64,000 bases of DNA from Tanytarsus gracilentus. Lineage: Eukaryota; Arthropoda; Insecta; Diptera; Chironomidae. The notes beneath the pieces are model-generated. The model searched no databases. It saw nothing but the letters and a program-made list of their open reading frames with translations, and was not told the DNA's origin. Positions 1 to 10,975 of this stretch are shown here, one piece after another. Positions within the stretch are counted from its first letter, which is position 1. Every line of letters starts with the position of its first letter. The DNA lies in NCBI GenBank assembly GCA_038502055.1, contig JAXRKN010000042.1, forward strand, positions 4,510,001-4,574,000. The letters are read 5' to 3'. The position numbers and the translations under genes are program-made.

Positions 1-730
1 AAATAACGATTTTTATTATTTCAAATTCGTTCGATTTTTCGAATGGATCCATTTTCGAAAAAAGTGGATCCGTTTTCGAAAGGAAATATTCAAAAATGGA
101 TCCAAAAGTCGTTAGTGGGTACGCCTTCGTTTTTGTAATTGCTGCAGCATCCAAAGACTTTTTTATTCTCCTCGTTAAATATTTTATCTGCTGATTTGGT
201 TCTTGTTTGGATCGTAGCACTCCCAAGTCTATTTCTAACTTTTTGCTAGCCAACTCATAATCAATAATTTTTCTTGTGACCGTTTTGCATGATTCAATTT
301 CAGTTTTTTTGTTTATGAGTGTCACTATCATTTTGTGATCAGAACTGTTGTTATTGATTGTGTTAATGCTTTTTACTGGTACGTTGGATTTTCTGATGAT
401 GTGGTCAATATTTGATTTTGATGCCGCTCTCGTTACATTACTATTCAAAATTCTGGCGTTGTACAAGTTTAAGATGCTAAGGTAATCTTGCGACTCCTTC
501 GTGTCTTAAAATATATCTATATTTATGTCACCAGCCACTATTGAGCCCATTTCGCTATCGAGTTCTTCTTCTAAGTCCATCATAAAAAGTTTCATATCAC
601 TTCCTGGAGGTCGATATTAGATTATTAGTTTAACCCAATCACTGTTTAATAACACATGTAGTACGATTTTTTGAAAGCATCCATTGATATTTTTTTCTAC
701 TCTAAGAATTCGACTATTTGCAACAAAAAA
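1..730 (-). pseudogene. Decayed non-LTR retrotransposon endonuclease domain
   Basis: Minus-strand translation gives an almost continuous frame with the landmarks of an apurinic-type endonuclease from a Jockey/CR1-like LINE: YRPPGSD near 610, then VAGDINIDIF near 520, a threonine-arginine block (NVTRAASKSNIDHII) near 430, and the terminal SSDHKMIVTL near 320. These correspond to the conserved YRPP, GDfN, and SDH motifs. In-frame TAA codons interrupt it just before YRPP and after DINIDIF, so it cannot encode a working enzyme. The frame stays open from about 510 to the window edge, where the region before the reverse transcriptase would begin, so more of the element may lie outside the window. 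It has no start methionine. LINE class is clear; clade is not. Confidence 0.75.
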
Positions 731-1406
731 AATATTTTCGGAAAATGAATTAGGTTTTCAAGAAAGTTTTTTTTTCGGTTGGCTCTGACCGGTTTTAGCC
801 GAAAGCTGCAAAAAAGTCATCGGCTAAGATGTTTAGCGATTGGTTTAGGTTTAGGTTTTTATGTTCACCTAATAATTTATAATACTCAAATTGCATCCAA
901 GTACTTCTCATACACATCGAGGTTGGAAAAAATTTCAGTATTTTAGTAAAGAGATTGCAGCTGAAAATTTATTGCTCAAATAACGGAATTGAATGCGAGA
1001 GACTTTTTTGCACTGTGAATGAAAAATTCAGAATGAGAGTGAACAGAAATGAAAATAAACATTTGAATACAATGAATTATGGAAAAGCTTTTCCGACAGT
1101 CAGAGCAAAATTTATAAATGACGAAATGTTTCATTATATCTGACAATAATAAATTCAAATGGAAGTTGTAGATCATCAAATGATGCAAATAATAAATACC
1201 ATTTTATTTCATTCGCTCTAAAGTGCTGAAAATAAGAATTGAAGGGATTTGGATGGGAGAAGATGAAAATTTTTTTTTTCTATCGCTAGCGATGCATAGC
1301 ATCCGCAGTCCCCACACAAATTTCCAAAAGATAGTTTTTCTTTTTATCGTTCCATATTGATTGTTCCATCATTTGAAAATCTACAAACTGCAAAAAACAT
1401 TTTGCA
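731..1406. other. AT-rich non-coding stretch
   Basis: No exon-like frame, tRNA-like fold or repeat family recognised here. The short open frames have no family resemblance. Confidence 0.5.
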
Positions 1407-1535
1407 GACCCTAAGAGCTACCATCTGGCGAAAACCCGAAGTCTCTAGCTGGTCCAGGGGCCGAGATCTCGAAGGAACGGACGGAATCACGAGCATATAA
1501 GCGTTACCACACCTTGTGTGGGTTACGCTAAAAAT
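1407..1535 (-). repeat. Partial copy of GCGTAACCC-terminus element (family A)
   Basis: Holds the family-A end module: 'gagctaccatctggcgaaaa', an ACGGACGGA core, then TATAAGCGTTACCACACC and the terminal GTGTGGGTTACGCTAAAAA. The rest of the element is missing. The same module recurs at about ten places in this window. Confidence 0.7.
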
Positions 1536-2192
1536 TGAGTTCTAAGGGAGTTATGATTTTTCAAAGTTTTGACTTTTGCAAGGGGTCTAGAAAGTGACTG
1601 GATGGTCAGATTTCAAAATTTTGATATTTTCTTGCTCAGAGCCCAAATCTTTTAGAAAACATCAAAAAATAATTTATATTTTTTTAAAGCCAAAATGAAA
1701 CACTGTGCTTTTGTGTTCTTTGCCATAGAATTTTTTATATTGAAAAAAAATTTAATGTTATTATGTTTTCTTCTTTTCAAACCGGTCTTCTTTCTTACCT
1801 TCCTCCCTCTTTCACTCTCTCTAAAATTCCCGCTCATTATAATCATTCGAAAAGCAAACGAAAATTTTTTCCGGAGTTAGCTGACATGTGCCTTAATGTT
1901 TTAATGGAATGCTATTTCCATAGCTGTATAGGATGCAATTATAACATTTGAAATTGTAGTCAGAGCAGATTTTTGTCACTTAGAGTTCTTGTGAATTCTC
2001 GCGGAAATTTTCCATCATCACTTTCGTTCTCTAACAATTTTTAGTATTTTTTTTGTGTTAGCAAATTTGTTGAAGCATAATTTTAAAAAGTGAGTTGGAG
2101 TTCCACAATATCAAAAGGATTGTATATCAAAGTCATCAAATCGTAAAAAGTTTCTTTCACAGTTTTATAGTCATCTAACGAGGAAGCTTTTT

Positions 2193-2391
2193 AGTGTAAC
2201 CCACAAAGAGCTTATATACTTATCTTTCCGTCCGTCCGTCTGTCCATCCGCACCTTCGAGAACTCGACCCCTGGACCAGCTAGAGACTTCGGGTTTTCGC
2301 CAGATGGTAGCTCTGAGGGTCTAGTTTCAGCCATTTTAGGAATTTTTTGGGCAGTGACCATAAGTCGTGCCACAGACAGCCCTAATGTCCA
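2193..2391 (+). repeat. Partial family-A element (inverted relative to 1407-1535)
   Basis: Begins TAGTGTAACCCACAAAGAG and runs through TATATACTTATC, a CCGTCCGTCTGTCC block, 'gctagagacttcgggttttcg' (split over the end module) and the 'cataagtcgtgccacagac' segment. It abuts a TAATTA-bordered element (family C), which seems to have inserted into or beside it. Confidence 0.65.
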
Positions 2392-2835
2392 TTTTTACGT
2401 TTTATTCCTAATTATTCCTAATTTTTTTCTTAATTTTTTCTAATTATTTTCTTAATTTTTTGAATAATTAGATAATTAGTCGAGGACAATCCGAAGATAA
2501 TTATCTTTTTTTTTCTACCGCTCGAATGAAATTGTCGCGGTTAACGTAACCGCCATTGAAATTTTGAAATCTGATATCAGTGATTGACAGCTGTAAATGA
2601 ATGTACTCGAATTAAATTCAATTTGTGCAACTCTTATCGACATTTTCGCGTAAATTTATTTAAAATTGTGATTTTCTATACTTTTGATGAAATGAAAGTT
2701 TCACACACATCTCACTTATGCGACAGCGTACAAAAATGGCTAATTTTAACAGGTACAGCGGTAGGAAAAAAAAGATAATTAGGATGTCAAAAAAATAATT
2801 AGTAATAATTAGAAATAATTAGGGATAATCCCTCC
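2392..2835. mobile_element. Family C foldback-like element with TAATTA-array termini, copy 1
   Basis: Non-coding core starting near CCGCTCGAATGAAATTG, through TATCAGTGATTGACAGCTGT, to CATCTCACTTATGCGACAGC. Arrays of CCTAATTATT on the left and of AATAATTAGG on the right flank it, so the low-complexity arrays are mutually inverted like terminal repeats. The same core with the same flanks recurs at 3460-4065 and 24826-25215. It encodes no protein, so it would be a non-autonomous element. Confidence 0.6.
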
Positions 2836-2868
2836 GCTGGATGTTGGTTCCTCTATAGGATATCTTTT
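2836..2868 (-). repeat. Single unit of the 19-bp minisatellite
   Basis: CCGCTGGATGTTGGTTCCTC is the reverse complement of the unit that forms the array at 26830-27036, followed by the same 'tatagg' flank seen at 26825. Confidence 0.55.
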
Positions 2869-3154
2869 CCGAGATTTCCCCAAAATGACTTCCCCCCATG
2901 GCTTCCCCAAAAAAGACTTCTCCTAAACTTGTCCAAAGTTTTTCTTAAAGAAAAATCCCCAAATGAAGTTCCCCATAATTACATTTCCAATACTGATCAA
3001 TTACAAGTACGGCAATACCCACGTGTGTGTTTTGAAACATTTTTATATTTTAAAATCATGCTCTATATACATATAATGTACATGTAAAATATCACACAGG
3101 AACGTTAGACAATCGAACTGAGAGCGAGGAAAATTCTCTTCAGAAGTGTTCGTC

Positions 3155-3463
3155 ATAAATGTAAAAAATGTTTCAAAACCCACTCTTGGGTGTTGCCGCG
3201 TAACCCATCATATCAGCTTTATAAATATGGCTTTAAAAATATGTTTAGTGGACATAATTTTCAAAATTCTACTTTACGACTTATTTTTGATTATAGGCTT
3301 GATGAACTTAAGTCCTAAGTACCTAAGACTCATTCCATCCTACTACATTAGTGCTGCCCGTGGCAAAACTAGTCGACCATGATCAAAAATCATCAATGCA
3401 AATCGGTTCCTAGTCCAATCATGAGTTCAATGAGATACATAAAGCCATAGTTCTGAAAAAATG
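3155..3463 (+). repeat. Family-A left end joined to one 120-bp satellite unit
   Basis: The left end shows TTTCAAAACCCACTC, GTTGCCGCGTAACCC and CATATCAG, the family-A left terminus. It then passes into 'cctaagtacctaagactcat' and one diverged 120-bp satellite unit ending 'catagttctgaaaaaatggac'-like sequence. A family-C element interrupts it at about 3464. Confidence 0.6.
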
Positions 3464-4065
3464 GACATTTATTCCTATTTATTCCTAATTATCCTAATTA
3501 TTCCTAATTATTCTAATTATCACTTTTTTTTTACCGCTCGAATGAAATTGTTGCGGTTAACGTAACCGCCATTGAAATTTTGAAAGGGAGGGGGTTTAAC
3601 TTTTCGATTCTCTCTCACTCTCACTCTATATTTTGTTAATGTGTGTTAGTGTGTGTTGAAGCGAAAAGTGTCAATAGTAAACAAAAGTGAAAATTGCAAA
3701 TGGAAAAAATTAATATTTTCATCAAAGTCGCCTTAGTTTTTTCATCTCATCGGATCTTTGGTGGTTGTGATATCAGTGATTGACAGCTGTAAATGAATGA
3801 ACTCGAATTAAATCTAATTTGTGCAACTCTTATCGACATTTTAGAGTAAAAATATTTATTTAAACTTGCGAATTTCCATTCTTTTGATGAAATAAAATTT
3901 TCACACACATCTCACTTATTCGACAGCGTATACCCACCCACCCATCCCAAATGGCTATTTTTATAAGGCAGGAAGGAAAAAAAGTGATAATTAGAATAAT
4001 TAGGATAATTAGAATAATTAGCATAATTAGGATAATTAGGATAATTAGGAAAAGGGTTGTCGCTG
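3460..4065. mobile_element. Family C element, copy 2
   Basis: Longer copy of the core seen at 2506-2780, with an extra internal stretch (CTCTCTCACTCTCACTC and following) after 'gccattgaaattttgaaa'. CCTAATTATT repeats precede it and a long GGATAATTA array follows. The length difference between copies marks either insertion here or deletion in copy 1. Confidence 0.6.
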
Positions 4066-4250
4066 CGCGACAACTTCAACTAATTATTCTAATTATCCTA
4101 ATTATCTAATTATCTAATTATCTAATTATCTAATTATCAAAAAAAAAAATTAAGAAAATAATTAGGAATAATTAGAAATAATTAGGATAATTAGGAATAT
4201 TATGGCTGTCCGTGGCACGACCTATGGTCATGACTCGAAAAACTGTTAGT
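4056..4250. repeat. Small GC hairpin plus TAATTATC array and family-A scrap
   Basis: GTTGTCGCTGCGCGACAAC at about 4057 is a near-perfect palindrome. It is followed by a TCTAATTA/TAATTATC array and then by the 'ggctgtccgtggcacgacc' segment of family A. It looks like nested repeat debris. Confidence 0.5.
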
Positions 4251-4462
4251 GCCTGCATGTTGAGATCCTTCTCTCTCAACGGAGCGGTTCCGGTTTCTAA
4301 ACTGATTATATCCGAACCAATAAAACGCATGTGATGGATGCTGAATAAAGTTCGACGTTCACTCGAACTTTTATTATATTTATTGGTGCACGTTTGTGCG
4401 AAGTTTGATAAATCAACTGTAAAATGCAATGAAAGTTCAAGTTTATTTGAACGCATATTTGT

Positions 4463-5044
4463 AATAAAATAGTTAAAAAAAATTTTAAAACCCACTTCTA
4501 TTTAGTACATTCCGCACGGAAAAGTATAAAATAAAATAAAATCAGTATAAAGACTGATATTTTGATATATTTTGTTTACCCATTGAGTACATCAAACAAA
4601 ATTTTGATATTATTTGCTGTATCGTGAGATATTTTAAACATGCGAGTGCATGTAATACTTGAATGGAATGAAAACTGGAATTAAAGAACAAAATAAAGAA
4701 GTGGGGGCGGTATATTTTTGATGTGTATGTTGCTAAGTGTTTATTTTTTTAAGATATATTTTTTAATTGTTAATTTGTTGTGTTTAATTATTTAAACCGC
4801 CCCCACTTCTTTATTTTGTTCTTTAATTCCAGTTTTCATTCCATTCAAGTATTACATGCACTCGCATGTTTAAAATATCTCACGATACAGCAAATAATAT
4901 CAAAATTTTGTTTGATGTACTCAATGGGTAAACAAAATATATCAAAATATCAGTCTTTATACTGATTTTATTTTATTTTATACTTTTCCGTGCGGAATGT
5001 ACTAAATAGAAGTGGGTTTTAAAATTTTTTTTAACTATTTTATT
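4463..5044. mobile_element. Foldback element with 248-bp perfectly registered inverted arms
   Basis: Bases 4463-4710 are the reverse complement of 4797-5044, with essentially complete identity and no net indel, around an 86-bp loop. The arms meet at GTGGGGGCGG / CCGCCCCCAC and end near AATAAAATAG / CTATTTTATT. A diverged, interrupted relative lies at 20718-20757 and 21535-21660. It has no coding capacity. Arms this similar imply recent insertion or ongoing arm correction. Confidence 0.8.
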
Positions 5045-5299
5045 TAATACTTTTTCCTGTTCAAACTTTTAACATATCAATGGTTTAAATTTTCTTTAGT
5101 TTGTTTGGTCCATTTGTTTTTCTGATTTGTTTTTGTTTACCTTTTATTAATTTTTATGAGCCCTCGATCAAGATTTAAATTCTAACATGCCTTTATGAAC
5201 TTTTTATTGACCGTTTATGTTTGCTATATTTTATTAATTTTAAACTATGAACTATTTTTTTTTCAGTAAATCTGTTATTTATTTTATTTTCATTTTATA

Positions 5300-5850
5300 C
5301 ATGTTTTTATTTATTTATCCAAGGTGAAGATGGACGTGTTTTTGTTCTTGTCCCGAATTGTAGCGACCTCGTTTATTGACACGTCCTTGTCCTCGTCCAC
5401 GCATTCCTCTTCTTCTCGTCAACGAACTGATTCCTCTCGATTTCCGTCTCATTTGTTTTCTTGTTGTTTCTCTGTCTTGTCATTTCCGTGCTAGAAATTA
5501 AATGTGTAAAAGATCTTTTTTTTTCGTTCAACTTTTACCTCACCTTTCGATTGAGTTCATCAATCGCCATCTCCATGTCAAGGAATTTGTGGAGTCCTCT
5601 TGTTGCGTCCTATGTTAGAATTGCGTATTGCATTGTCTAAATCTTTGCTTTGAGTTTACTTTGATTCACTCGTCGTGCCATTCTGTGTTTTTGATTATTG
5701 TCTTGCCTTCGTCTTCGAGCTTGTTGATCGTGTCAATTGTTTTCTGTAAATTTCCTCGTTCCTCAATGAATTTAAATTCATTTCCATCAGCTTCTGAATA
5801 GTGTCCGTTTGCTTGTTTTACTATCTGAAATTTTAAAATATTCTGACTTT
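5300..5850 (-). pseudogene. Decayed two-exon gene fragment with an RG-rich tail, unknown family
   Basis: On the minus strand, an acceptor-like TTTCAG at about 5826 leads into a frame reading IVKQANGHYSEADGNEFKF...NKLEDEGKTIIKN. A second frame follows, beginning MARRVNQSKLKAK and ending FLDMEMAIDELNRK at a GTGAGG donor (about 5545). After a TTTCTAG acceptor a third piece reads RGISSLTRRRGMRGRGQGR then NKRGRYNSGQEQ before a stop. Several stops and at least one frameshift break the frames. Codon-like conservation and matching splice signals argue for a former gene; an Arg/Gly-rich C-terminus suggests an RNA-binding protein. I do not recognise the family. Confidence 0.35.
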
Positions 5851-6065
5851 AATTTAACAAATTTTATGTTTAATTTAATTTTGTTTCTTACCTATGATAT
5901 TTGTGATTACACTTTGATGTGATTTAAATGTGGTTTATGATGAATTGAAGAATTTTAAATATTTGTTTTTTTTTCTCCAAATGTTATTGTATTTTCGAAG
6001 GGTTTTTATCGAAACTGAGTAATTAATTTAAAGTTTAAAAATTTTTCTACCGTTACTTTTTACAC

Positions 6066-6260
6066 AGCTGATCTCGCTCCGCTTCGCTACGCGACATCAG
6101 CTGTGCGTGACGCACAGCCGTAAACTCTTCAATGCTCGAGATGAAATTAGTTTTAGGGTATATTATAGAAGTGGGAAAAACTGCTGAACGACTAAATATA
6201 TTTGTTTTGCGAAGCAGGTATGTGCACTTTTTATTTTAGTCGTTCAGCAGTTTATGCAAA
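6066..6260. repeat. GC-rich hairpins and a 19-bp inverted repeat
   Basis: ACAGCTGATCTCGC pairs imperfectly with GCGACATCAGCTGT at 6066-6108. Then AAACTGCTGAACGACTAAA (6178-6196) is repeated inverted at 6235-6253. The second pair resembles the arm of the foldback element at 23778-24105, including the GAAGCAGGTATGTG / GAAGTAGGCATGTG segment, so it is probably a small relative. Confidence 0.5.
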
Positions 6261-6441
6261 CATGCGTTCATTTAAACTCACACATACACACTACGGGTGC
6301 TTGTGTATTAAAATAGGTCGACTGTACTTTGTTGAATTTGAACTTTTTTGGGTATTTACGTCTTACTTCGTATTTGGGTTGGAGAAGGTAATTCATGTGT
6401 ACTTAGGGTGAAAAGTCGTTTTGACGTAATTATTTAAAAAA

Positions 6442-6447
6442 TTTATT
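6442..6447 (-). terminator. Polyadenylation signal of CFAP157
   Basis: AATAAA on the minus strand, 31 bases beyond the stop codon of the gene at 6479-8355. It is the first canonical signal downstream. Confidence 0.7.
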
Positions 6448-6478
6448 GCTCACAATTCACAAAATGCCAAAAGAATAT

Positions 6479-8355
6479 TTATTTTTCTTCCTCGTCTCCA
6501 GTCGCTTCTGTCTCGGACATGACCGATTCCTCTCTATCCTTTTGAACCTCATCTTCAATTGTACTTTCTATCAACTGCAAGTCAATCGAGAGCGACTGCT
6601 TTGTTGTCAATATTTTCTCTTCTGATTCAATGTCTGGTTTTTGAACGGTAAATTTGGGCTTTTCATCTTCGCTATCGGGAATTAGCGAATCTTGTTTCTC
6701 AGACACAAAAGACATTGAGCCACTTTTGATGTCAATGATATTCAAAATTTCTGATTTTTCATCGCCATTTTCATCGGATTCTTGTTCGGACTGAATGGAC
6801 GGTGTCAAAAAGCGTGAGTCAATATTAACTTTCGGCAAATCTTTAACAATAAACTCAGACGAAGTATTGGGTTTGGGTAAAAATCCAAGATTGCCTTGTT
6901 CGTAGAAAATTGAACTAATAGTGTCGATTGAAGGTTTTCTCATTGGTTTCTCTAGGTTATTGAGAATATTAAGCAAGTCAGTCAAGAGGGTGTTTCGTTG
7001 TGCCTCACGAAATGCCGGATCATGTTCAAATTCTTTGTCACCTTTAAGTGCGGATTTCACAGTCAATCGCATGTCTCTGATGATGTCAGCAACTCTCTCG
7101 TACTCGTGTTGATGGTACAAAGTTTCACTCTTAAGATGCTGCCGATCGTGGTCAATTATGTGAGAGTGTTGTTCAAGTGATGCCACTTTTTCCTTCAACT
7201 CACTCAACTCATCGCGGTTGTCTTTCGTCATTCGCCTCGCTACCTCATATGACCTCCGAATATCCATCAAATAATTATTCAAGTCACGTGAATTTTCATT
7301 TTCAGTGGTTAGCTTTTTGATGATGCTCAACTGTTGCTCGCATGTCTTTATCAAACGCTTCTTTTCAGCAACATTTGCATCGTGTTGCACCATAACCTCA
7401 CGATGCTTTTTCTTCATTTCCTCACTCTCAACCTTTAATCTCTTTTGCATCAACAAAACTCTATCCATGTCATTATTCAGCGCAATGTTTTCGCGCAAAA
7501 TTCTCTGAGTCGATGCCGAAACTCGGAGATCGCTAGTTTTAGTAAATTCCGTTGAAAGTTCGAGCAATTTGTTTTCCACATCCTTACGCATCCGTTCCTT
7601 GTCGAGAATGACTTTTCGCTCCATTTCATATAGAATTGCTTTGTGCTTTTTCGCTTGTTCTTTCAGCTCGTGCTCTTGTGTATCAAATTTGGCCATCAAA
7701 TCGTCACGTTGCAGACGGAATTCCTAAAAAAACATTATTATTATTTTGTATCAATTAAAATTTAACTTGGGATTCAAAGCCAAAATTTCAATCAAAATTT
7801 TTCTTACCTCCATTGAATTTAGTTTTCCTGTTAGCAACTTAATTTCGGATGTCAGGTTATCGTGCATAGCTCTGTATTTAGTTTCCCATTCCTGCATTCT
7901 ATTCTTGAAATTTTCATTTTCCTCCTGCCGTACTTTCGACAGTTCAGTGAGTTTATCTTCAAGCTCTTGTATTGAGTTGACTTTCTGCTTCAAAGTACGC
8001 TCCAAGTAACTATGGAAATGGTTTTGTTTTATTAGGAACTTCATTTCATTTGGTAAAAGATTTGATTAGATTTTGAAAATTTAACGAATAAAAATTTCAA
8101 AATTGTTCGCCAATTGTTCCTTAATTTTTATACTCACGCTGTTACATCCTGACGATCTTCCTCAATTTGCTTCATGCGAATCTCCAAATCTTCATTTTTT
8201 TCCTCAATTTTTACATTATGCGTTCGAAGTCTTGACAGCTTCTTGTTCAAATCGGTAATTGTGAGCTCATAAAATTGCTTGTCAACTTGAGTCAATTCAC
8301 TCTCATCGGGATCTTCTTCTTCAGCTTTTTTGGATTTCTTACCTTTAGGTGGCAT
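6479..8355 (-). CDS. CFAP157: Cilia- and flagella-associated protein 157 homologue
   Basis: Three exons: 8355-8138, 8009-7808 and 7723-6479, joined at canonical GT-AG sites (donors GTGAGT and GTAAGA). They give 554 residues, close to the vertebrate length of about 520. The N-terminus is basic (PPKGKKSKK), then acidic, then LTQVDKQFYELTITDL, which matches the start of the CFAP157 coiled-coil region. The spliced junction reads LTGKLNSMEEFRLQRDDL, the most conserved block of the family. Residues about 30-350 are nearly all heptad-like coiled coil; the C-terminus is acidic and disordered and includes LGFLPKP, like the vertebrate LGLVP motif. In vertebrates the protein is needed for sperm flagellum structure; in flies expression would be expected in testis or ciliated neurons. 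The ATG lies in a clean AAAATGCC context. Identity is from remembered family features, not a search. Confidence 0.85.
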
Positions 8356-9614
8356 TTTGGAGATTTTTAAAGTGAAATTTGTAAAACATATTTTTTAAAC
8401 CAAAATAACTCGTTTAAAAATGGTTGCTAGGATACGATGACTTTTAATGGTTGATTTCATTGGCAACCAAAAACGATTGTCCGTTCATAAGATAAAGATA
8501 TGCATTGAACCTTAAATTGTTCATTCAGAGTTATTTTCAAGGTTATTTCTTTTTTAAGTAGCTAAATATCTTGTTTATCTCAACTTTTTTACTGTGCTTA
8601 AATAAGGGAGCGAATCGCGGAGATATAAATTTTATATCCGATATAAAAAAAGATATAAATTTTATTTCTAAAAGAGAGCAATGACTTTCAAACCTTCCTT
8701 ATGCTTGAAAAGCTCGTATTAATTTCCACCATATAAAAATCTACTTCGTTTATTTCATCAATTAAATCGCTTGCAATTTTTCCGATGACATTTTTTTTGA
8801 GTCGTGGAGGTTCATTAAAACCCCATTTTAAATTTTTATTGTGAGATAAGTATTTTAAAAATGTATTTTTAAAAGTGTTTTTAATTCCTGAGTGAATTTG
8901 CTTATAATTCGTGAGTAAATTACACATTAGTAGTCTTTGAATTTTTCATGCGTGAAAAAAAATTTTTACGCGATAAAATCTGTTATGAACGAAAAAATTA
9001 ATATGAACATTCTTGTAACTGTTGCCGCGTGACTGATATGTGGCAGATATATACTTAAAAGGAAATAAATGTCTTCCCCATCATTTTTTGAAAAAAAAAA
9101 GCACCACCGGAGTAACCAACATCCAGCATAGATAATAATATTTTGTAGAGGTACCAATATCATTTACAGAAAACAGCATCAAGCAAAAAAAAATCAAAAT
9201 CTAGTGAAGGAACTAACATCCAGCGGCGCAGCGGAGGAAGTGACATTCGACAGGAACTAACTTCTAGGAGAGAAACCGAGATTCAGTTCCAGTGCAACCT
9301 TTCAGCATAGGAACAAATTTTATGTCCAAGAACTAACTTTCAGTGCAGGAACCAAGATCAAGTATCCGAATTAACACCTAGCACCCAAACCGGCATCTGA
9401 TGGTTTATCAAACATCTAATGAAAATTTATTCATCGACTTTTTTAAATTATTTTAGCTGCAAAAATATTTTATAACTAAGGGAAATGAAGGTTTGTAGGA
9501 TCTTGATAGAGGTATGTCATTTAGTTTCATTCTTTTTTGTCAACTGAAGCGATTAAGCTCTGATTTTAAATATTTTAACAACTACATTTTTCAAAAAAGT
9601 CATGAAATTAGCAT
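8256..9614. repeat. Tandem duplication, copy 1 (CFAP157 5' end and upstream region)
   Basis: Matches 9615-10975 base for base over about 1.36 kb, the only difference noticed being a 10-A versus 8-A tract near 9094/10453. The duplicated block starts at TAATTGTGAGCTC within exon 1, includes the start codon and presumed promoter, and ends at GAAATTAGCATTAA. A few shared bases (TTAA) sit at the junction. Confidence 0.9.
9107..9400. repeat. Diverged minisatellite-like run (also 10463-10758)
   Basis: Irregular repeats of the form GGAACTAACATCCAGC, GGAACTAACTTCTAGG, AGGAACCAAGATCAAG. They resemble the regular 19-bp array at 26830-27036 but are far more diverged. The second copy arises from the tandem duplication. 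Confidence 0.5.
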
Positions 9615-9714
9615 TAATTGTGAGCTCATAAAATTGCTTGTCAACTTGAGTCAATTCACTCTCATCGGGATCTTCTTCTTCAGCTTTTTTGGATTTCTTA
9701 CCTTTAGGTGGCAT
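9615..9714 (-). pseudogene. Duplicated N-terminal fragment of CFAP157
   Basis: Identical to codons 1-33 of the gene downstream (MPPKGKKSKK to QFYELTI), starting at 9714. After ELTI the frame leaves the duplication and enters unrelated AT-rich sequence, without the donor site that ends the real exon 1. Transcription from the duplicated upstream region would yield a short product unless it splices into the intact gene. Confidence 0.85.
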
Positions 9715-10975
9715 TTTGGAGATTTTTAAAGTGAAATTTGTAAAACATATTTTTTAAACCAAAATAACTCGTTTAAAAATGGTTGCTAGGATACGATGAC
9801 TTTTAATGGTTGATTTCATTGGCAACCAAAAACGATTGTCCGTTCATAAGATAAAGATATGCATTGAACCTTAAATTGTTCATTCAGAGTTATTTTCAAG
9901 GTTATTTCTTTTTTAAGTAGCTAAATATCTTGTTTATCTCAACTTTTTTACTGTGCTTAAATAAGGGAGCGAATCGCGGAGATATAAATTTTATATCCGA
10001 TATAAAAAAAGATATAAATTTTATTTCTAAAAGAGAGCAATGACTTTCAAACCTTCCTTATGCTTGAAAAGCTCGTATTAATTTCCACCATATAAAAATC
10101 TACTTCGTTTATTTCATCAATTAAATCGCTTGCAATTTTTCCGATGACATTTTTTTTGAGTCGTGGAGGTTCATTAAAACCCCATTTTAAATTTTTATTG
10201 TGAGATAAGTATTTTAAAAATGTATTTTTAAAAGTGTTTTTAATTCCTGAGTGAATTTGCTTATAATTCGTGAGTAAATTACACATTAGTAGTCTTTGAA
10301 TTTTTCATGCGTGAAAAAAAATTTTTACGCGATAAAATCTGTTATGAACGAAAAAATTAATATGAACATTCTTGTAACTGTTGCCGCGTGACTGATATGT
10401 GGCAGATATATACTTAAAAGGAAATAAATGTCTTCCCCATCATTTTTTGAAAAAAAAAGCACCACCGGAGTAACCAACATCCAGCATAGATAATAATATT
10501 TTGTAGAGGTACCAATATCATTTACAGAAAACAGCATCAAGCAAAAAAAAATCAAAATCTAGTGAAGGAACTAACATCCAGCGGCGCAGCGGAGGAAGTG
10601 ACATTCGACAGGAACTAACTTCTAGGAGAGAAACCGAGATTCAGTTCCAGTGCAACCTTTCAGCATAGGAACAAATTTTATGTCCAAGAACTAACTTTCA
10701 GTGCAGGAACCAAGATCAAGTATCCGAATTAACACCTAGCACCCAAACCGGCATCTGATGGTTTATCAAACATCTAATGAAAATTTATTCATCGACTTTT
10801 TTAAATTATTTTAGCTGCAAAAATATTTTATAACTAAGGGAAATGAAGGTTTGTAGGATCTTGATAGAGGTATGTCATTTAGTTTCATTCTTTTTTGTCA
10901 ACTGAAGCGATTAAGCTCTGATTTTAAATATTTTAACAACTACATTTTTCAAAAAAGTCATGAAATTAGCATTAA
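9615..10975. repeat. Tandem duplication, copy 2
   Basis: Second copy of 8256-9614; offset 1359 bases before the A-tract and 1357 after it. Near identity means a recent event, or an assembly or haplotype artefact. Confidence 0.9.

Noticed and set aside
8688..8927. 79-residue minus-strand frame, repeated at 10047-10286
   Set aside because: Composition is AT-driven, there is no recognisable domain, and the repeat is explained by the recent tandem duplication. A decayed exon cannot be excluded.
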